Assembly (NCBI GenBank): GCA_024220505.1 | Contig: JAKZZE010000002.1 | Location: forward strand, 124,001 to 188,000 | Length of the DNA: 64,000 nt | Origin: Rhizopus arrhizus | Taxonomy: Eukaryota; Mucoromycota; Mucoromycetes; Mucorales; Rhizopodaceae | Reading direction: 5' to 3' | The notes under the pieces: generated by a model | What the model saw: only the letters and a program-made list of their open reading frames with translations | What the model was told of the DNA's origin: nothing | Database searches by the model: none | Shown: positions 53,262-64,000 of the stretch, piece after piece | How the letters are laid out: each line of letters begins with the position of its first letter | Numbering within the stretch: the stretch's first letter is position 1 | Made by a program: the position numbers and the translations under genes

Positions 53262-53381
53262 CCTTAAACTTAGAAAGCATCTAGTTTCACTACACTCCTT
53301 ATTTTTAAAAGATTCGATTCAACGTGTCATGGGCTCCTTTTTTATTTGCTTTTTCATAAAATTTCAAAGAACAATAAGGAT
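52979..53381. other. Intergenic region with a 52-base T tract
   Basis: RasGEF 3' and TBC-gene 5' flanks. The T run (53207-53258) is the longest homopolymer in the window. Around 53047-53080 there is a TATATA-rich stretch. Confidence 0.8.
53207..53258. repeat. 52-base poly(T) tract
   Basis: An uninterrupted run of T on the plus strand, 124-175 bp upstream of the TBC-gene ATG. Its true length may differ in the organism because such runs are error-prone in sequencing. Confidence 0.9.
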
Positions 53382-55178
53382 ATGAATTTGTTTGAAATAG
53401 ACTACACTACAAATGCAGCTCATGAGCTTCGTCTAAATCAGCAGCAGGAAACAATCATGAAAGCCTTACAGGAGCTGTCAATAAAAGTTAAATTGAAAGA
53501 TCAACAGCCTCAAAGCCGAGCTTCCTCTACCGAACATAAATCTACAGAATTTAGTACTTGTTTATCCGACTCAAAGAGTCATGCAGCCCTTGGAGATAAA
53601 AACAAAACATATTCACCTTACTATGATAAAAGTGATAGTATTGGAATGAAAAATGTACGTATATCGCTATCAAGTCATTGGTCGGTACCCGTCAATCTTC
53701 GTCAATCAAGCGAAACGATCCAACTTGCCTCTTCAACTGCATCAGTATTATCAAATGATGACCATATCAGCCGTAACAGCGATAGTGATTTGTCTATCAT
53801 AGACAGCCCAGAACAAAGGTAGATAGTTTGCTCGAGCTCTTTGCTTATCTCATATGATTACGCCTAGGGACAAATATGGTTTCAAAAAGTCAACACAATG
53901 GGTGAACGCTAAAGATTTGGATAAATTTGAGTATAGATATGAAGAAGTAATGGAAAAGCAACGGAAAAAATGGCAAAGCCTCATAAAGAACTCCAGTAAA
54001 CAATGGCCACCGATATGTTCAAAATGTAAAGTGCTCAAAAGGTTAATGTGTTTACTAAAAATTTAATTTGACGTACGTAGTTTCACGTTGCGTAAGAAGT
54101 GGGATACCACGAGAACTGAGGCCAGAGGTAAAGTGCGCATGCCAATAGCCTGTTTAATATGACTGAACATGAATTTGATCAGATTTGGATGTATTATAGT
54201 GGTACTCTGCATAAAATGAATTTGCATCCTGGATTATATCAAACGTTATTAGAGAGAGCAGAAGAAATTGGAAAGTCAAACGAATATGCAATCGTCATAC
54301 AGAGAGACCTTCATCGAACATTTCCAGATAACATATTCTTTTCATGTAGAGAGGAATTGGACGGTGGCTCGGTCCTAGCAACCTCTTCAGGTACAACTTC
54401 AAAGATACAGAAACTCCGTCGTGTCTTATTGGCATTCAGTATTCATTCTCCTGAAATTGGTTATTGCCAATCATTCAATTTCTTGGCTGGTCTGTTGGTT
54501 CTCTTGTTTGATGAAGAGGAGCACGCATTCTGGATGCTGCATACCATAATTCATGATTACTTTCCAAAGAACATGTTTGATACTATAATGGAAGGAGCTA
54601 ATATAGAACAGACTGTGCTCATGATGCTGATTTATGAGAAAATGCCAGGCGTATGGGCAAAGATAGCAAATAGAAAGTGCTTTTGGGAATGCGAACAAGA
54701 AGACTGTTTACCTCCAATCACATTAGTAACAAACCATTGGTTTATGACTTTATTTATCAACATAGTACCAATTGAAACTGTGCTTCGTATATGGGATTGC
54801 TTTTTTGCGTAATTTGATTTCTTATAAAGATATATTCTGAACTAACTTATCTTTCTAGTGGGGAAGGATTTAAAATTTTGTATCTAGTGGCTTTAACAAT
54901 TATTAAACAAAGTGAAGAAAAAATTTGGATGGCAGAAGATTCAGTCGAAGCTTTTCAGATTCTTCAAAACACGCCAAAAAAATTAATAGACTGTCATGAA
55001 TTTATGAAAGTAAGATTATTAAAAGAGATAAGCATATATGTAATCATAGTAATTTATCGCAATTTAGAATGTGTTCTCTCCTTCTGGTATTGCTTCTGAT
55101 ATTACAATGCAAGATATCAATCGACGAAGAGAGCTGTTTCGTGATCGTAAAAGAGAACGCAAGAACAAGCAAAAATAA
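53382..55178 (+). CDS. TBC-domain Rab GTPase-activating protein
   Basis: Six exons, 53382-53818, 53868-54025, 54081-54127, 54183-54808, 54859-55009 and 55068-55178, encode 509 residues. The N-terminal ~150 residues are Ser-rich and disordered, then DKYGFKKSTQWVN. The TBC domain spans about 190-430: RSGIPRELRPEIWMYYSG, the arginine finger in IQRDLHRTFP (Arg259), the glutamine finger in GYCQSFNFLAG (Gln310), and NHWFMTLFINIVPIETVLRIWDCFF. Both catalytic fingers are present, so it should be an active RabGAP; the Rab target is unknown. The second intron uses a GTAAAG donor at 54026, and the nearby downstream donor (54042) would break the frame. The C-terminus is a basic Arg/Lys tail (RRRELFRDRKRERK). 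Confidence 0.92.
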
Positions 55179-55561
55179 AAATAAGAATTCATAGCTTTTT
55201 TTATGCGTACTGAATTTATATAATTGTTTTAGTTTATATTACTTTTATAATTCAGTCCTTGTCATTAAAGAAATAAGCAAGATTGTATAAAATGCATACG
55301 TGATTCATCGTTACTGCTATTTGAGTATGAAAGCTTATACAGCATTCAAGGCTGGAGAAAAGCCCTTTCTCTTTAAGCAAGGGAAAAGATACAATTATTT
55401 TCTTGAGGCTTTTACATTTCTTTAACTATCAAAGTTAGAAAAGCTATATTTTAAAGCAAAAAAGAAGGCAGAATGACTGAACTGCTGAACTCGAAAACAA
55501 AGTATATTTTTCAAAATACACGTTTTTTGTTTTTTATTTTTTTCTTGAAACAGAAAGAGAA
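55179..55561. other. Intergenic region, TBC gene to tubulin cofactor D
   Basis: 383 bp, AT-rich; no gene or notable repeat. Confidence 0.7.
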
Positions 55562-59931
<4,370 letters not shown>

Positions 59932-60572
59932 TATTATTATGTTTAAGTCTAATGCGTAAAAGGTTTTACTTCTTTCTAAGATAAATGCTTTATACAATAC
60001 ATTTACACTCATGGTGATATTATTGTTAAATTATATAAACAAGCTTATTAACAAATAGTCATTTCTTTTTCTTTCTTCCTAATTGCTCTTGAACAAAGAC
60101 AAAATTTATATGTTAAACTTATGTTTTCAATTTCTGCTACTAAGCATTCATCCAATTGTTTGAGCGGTAATCAATTTCCAAATAAAAGAAGATGCAAGGT
60201 ATCGCTCTAATTTTTAAGTATTAAGAATGCCCAAATTAAATGATAAAAATGTACCTACAGAGAGTGATAACAATATATCAAAATGAAGTATTTCCAAAAG
60301 AAGGATGGATGCTCTATATCATGTTTTTATGAGTAGCAAATTAAAAAAATAGGAAGAGGCTTCTTCCATTAGGGTACATAGTTTTCCAATATTTCATTAA
60401 AGTGCTTACATACAATATTGTTTAGCAAACAGACCTATTATTTCTCGTTAATGCATTCGCTTAATCGGATCACTGGGCAACTCATTTTGTCCGAAAAAGG
60501 TCACTTGCTGCAACAAATTTATGTCAATTCAAAAGACCATTCTTTTTTGTTGATACTTTTTTATTAACAAAA
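59932..60572. other. Intergenic region, TBCD to CaM-kinase
   Basis: 641 bp of AT-rich flank; no gene seen. Confidence 0.7.
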
Positions 60573-62062
<1,490 letters not shown>

Positions 62063-62229
62063 TTTTTCTTGTAATGAGTAACGGCTACATAAATGAAAAA
62101 ACAAATTAAATTCTATCAAATATTATTTTCATTAGTCCTCTAGATTCATTTACACAAAAAAGATACTTTTTTCCATCAAAGAAATAACGTGAGCTTAAGT
62201 TTAGTTTGTGTTATACGATTTGGCAGCAC

Positions 62230-62263
<34 letters not shown>

Positions 62264-62383
62264 AAACAATACATTGATAATTAATTTTTGTAAATAATGC
62301 AACTATAATGTTGCACGGTAGCACCAAAAAACTTGTGAGTTATGAAGTTCATTTATTTACAATTTTGCTTTAAAAAATGCAAT
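62063..62383. other. Convergent intergenic region with a 32-base T tract
   Basis: Lies between the kinase and hydrolase stop codons. The T run spans 62231-62262. Both 3' ends fall here. Confidence 0.8.
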
Positions 62384-63697
62384 TTAATCAGATTTTTCTA
62401 TGCGGGGAGCAAGAGAGTTTGAGTCTAAATCTGATTGATTGCGGGTACGCTGCTGACTTTGTTCTTCTACTTCCAACACACTCTCTAGTCCTTCAACTGG
62501 CATTTTTAATGGTAAATTGGTGCTTATAAGGCTTGAATTAATATAATGGTTTATGTAGCTTAGATTTTCAGACGATTTTTGATAACGTGGGTGACGTACA
62601 GCACGATAACAAAAGTGAGCAAAAGTAGTATAAGCACGCTGGCATACAGACTTGTCCTTGACAACCTCCGGTATCATAAACCAGTTGTGAACGCAATCCT
62701 CAACCACTGTTTCCCAGTTTACGCCGTCATCTTTTGCTCTTTTGGCCAAATCAAGAGCATCATCACGCAAGACTTCTTTATTGCCAACATACATCAACAC
62801 CTGTTCCGGCAAAAATGAACGAAAGCCAGTTTCCAATTTTGCTATCCCTAAAATCTGATTGGCATCTGGAGGGGAATCATGATTCAAAGGTTTAAAATAA
62901 TCTTTCTTGATGACAGTGGCAGTGTATTGTGAAACATAATCATATTCGATATTCGCTTGCCATGAAGCCGAGTCAGTTTCATCAGTCACAATAGGGGAAC
63001 TAAGAACGACAGCGGCTGGACGAGGTAATTCATTTAAAGGAGAGGCAATGTCTTCTGTACTTTTGTCCACTTTATCAGTGACAATTTCAAACATACTTGG
63101 ATCATGAGTAACAAAAAGCATTTCTAAAATTAAGGAAGCACCAGAACAATCACCAACAGCAACAATCTTTTGTGGATTAACATTTAAAGTTCTTGTTAGA
63201 CTTTCATAGGCTCTTACAACGTCCTCTACAGGAGCTGGATAGTTGTACTCTGGCGCTAAACAATAATCAACAGACATTATGATTGCTTCCATTCCAAAAT
63301 TATATTTCAATAATTTAAGCCATTCAATATACGTATCCATATACATCGTACAGGAACCAACTCTAAATCCACCACCTATGAGCTGTTAATGCAACTATTA
63401 TATGCTGTGTCACATAAACTACAAACCGTGTACATTAAAAATAACAATGTCAGCATCTTGTATTCTTCTATATAATTCTTCATTATTTAACCGGTTCACA
63501 TCCTCACCAATCCAGCAACCAGACCATTCATTATTCCAAGATACTTTTTTTATCCAAGGCTTATGAGAAGAGCGAGGTTTTGCTAGATCATTTAGTATTA
63601 ATCTTGCTGCAGACACTGGTAAAGAGAAAGTTTTTCTTAATATATGGATTGTAGTTCCTGGCGGTATTTTATTTAATGCGCCTCTTAATGAATTCAT
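62384..63697 (-). CDS. HSL-type alpha/beta hydrolase (esterase/steryl deacetylase-like) with Cys at the nucleophile position
   Basis: Two exons on the minus strand, 63697-63427 and 63375-62384, encode 420 residues. The family hydrolyses carboxyl esters. The oxyanion-hole motif HGGG (90-93) is assembled across the intron, followed by DYCLAPEYNYPAPVED, the usual HSL-family SVDYxLAPExxxPA signature. The nucleophile elbow, normally GDSAG or GDSSG, reads VGDCSGAS, so residue 167 is Cys instead of Ser (codon TGT, one base from TCT). The acid is probably Glu291 or Asp295 (GNKEVLRDD), and the base is His320 in DCVHNWF. The N-terminal ~85 residues form a cap-like region with SWNNEWSGCWIG. The C-terminal ~70 residues are polar. 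Either a thiol hydrolase or a non-catalytic family member; the frame is otherwise intact. Confidence 0.88.
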
Positions 63698-64000
63698 TTA
63701 TATACACGAAAAGAGAAAGAAGAAGGAAAAAACATTTTAATAAAAAAAATATGAATGCATTTTTTGATTTCGAACTTAATCTTTCTTGTGTTATCGTATC
63801 ACAAAGATGTATGGAGATCATAAACAAATAATATTAGTACTAAATGTGGAGGTCCTTTACAACTTTCGTTTCAAACTCTATTTTTATTCTTTTATTATTA
63901 AGAGCTATTCTTGTAAAAAATTATAGATTTTTATTTAAAAAGAAAGAGGGAGAGAGAGGTATGTATGTATATAAATGTATAAAGAATTATTATTTATGCT
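63698..64000. other. 5' flank of the hydrolase gene
   Basis: AT-rich, with a GA-rich stretch near 63941-63960; no coding sequence seen before the window ends. Confidence 0.7.

Overview
The window is nuclear DNA of a filamentous fungus, most likely a Mucorales (Mucoromycota) species. The evidence is short GT-AG introns of about 45-75 nt (often several per gene), AT-rich intergenic DNA with many A/T homopolymer tracts of 18-52 bases, one-to-one fungal housekeeping orthologues, and remnants of repeat families resembling those of mucoralean genomes. The genus cannot be fixed from this sequence. I found no tRNA, rRNA or CRISPR array. All gene models below were built by hand: exon junctions were chosen so that reading frame, splice sites and family sequence agree, and every spliced length is a whole number of codons.

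Layout. 0-8 kb: a small secreted cysteine-rich protein (+), a disordered protein of unknown function (+), and UTP22/NOL6, a ribosome-biogenesis factor (-). 8.7-10.7 kb: a decayed Crypton-type tyrosine-recombinase transposon (-). 11.7-20.5 kb: a run of + strand genes: NOP58, a CSC1/OSCA-type stress-gated channel and SEC23. 21.1-22.9 kb: a ferric reductase (+). 23-33 kb: a gene-poor island of decayed coding sequence, a tandem repeat that looks like a Tc1/mariner terminal repeat, a broken transposon-associated gene, and a long inverted-repeat structure. 33.3-45.5 kb: an SDT1-like HAD nucleotidase (-), mitochondrial dihydrolipoamide dehydrogenase (+), a four-TM protein (+), a tricalbin/Mug190-like SMP-C2 protein (+) and sulfide:quinone oxidoreductase (+). 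45.9-48 kb: mostly empty, with one possible small spliced remnant. 48-62 kb: a RasGEF, a TBC-domain RabGAP, tubulin cofactor D and a CaM-kinase, all +. 62.4-63.7 kb: an HSL-type alpha/beta hydrolase (-) in which the catalytic serine position reads cysteine.

Functionally the genes are ordinary eukaryotic housekeeping with no evident operon or gene cluster. UTP22 and NOP58 both serve the small-subunit processome but are separated by the Crypton remnant. Lipoamide dehydrogenase and sulfide:quinone oxidoreductase are both mitochondrial flavoproteins. The RasGEF, TBC and CaM-kinase genes form a signalling/trafficking stretch. The points most worth a second look are the Cys-nucleophile esterase, a six-copy ~21-bp phased motif array upstream of NOP58, paired iron-GATA-type motifs upstream of the 14-cysteine secreted protein, a stop-free GC-AG intron inside a kinase glycine loop, the Met-rich N-terminus of the ferric reductase, and the layered transposon remnants.
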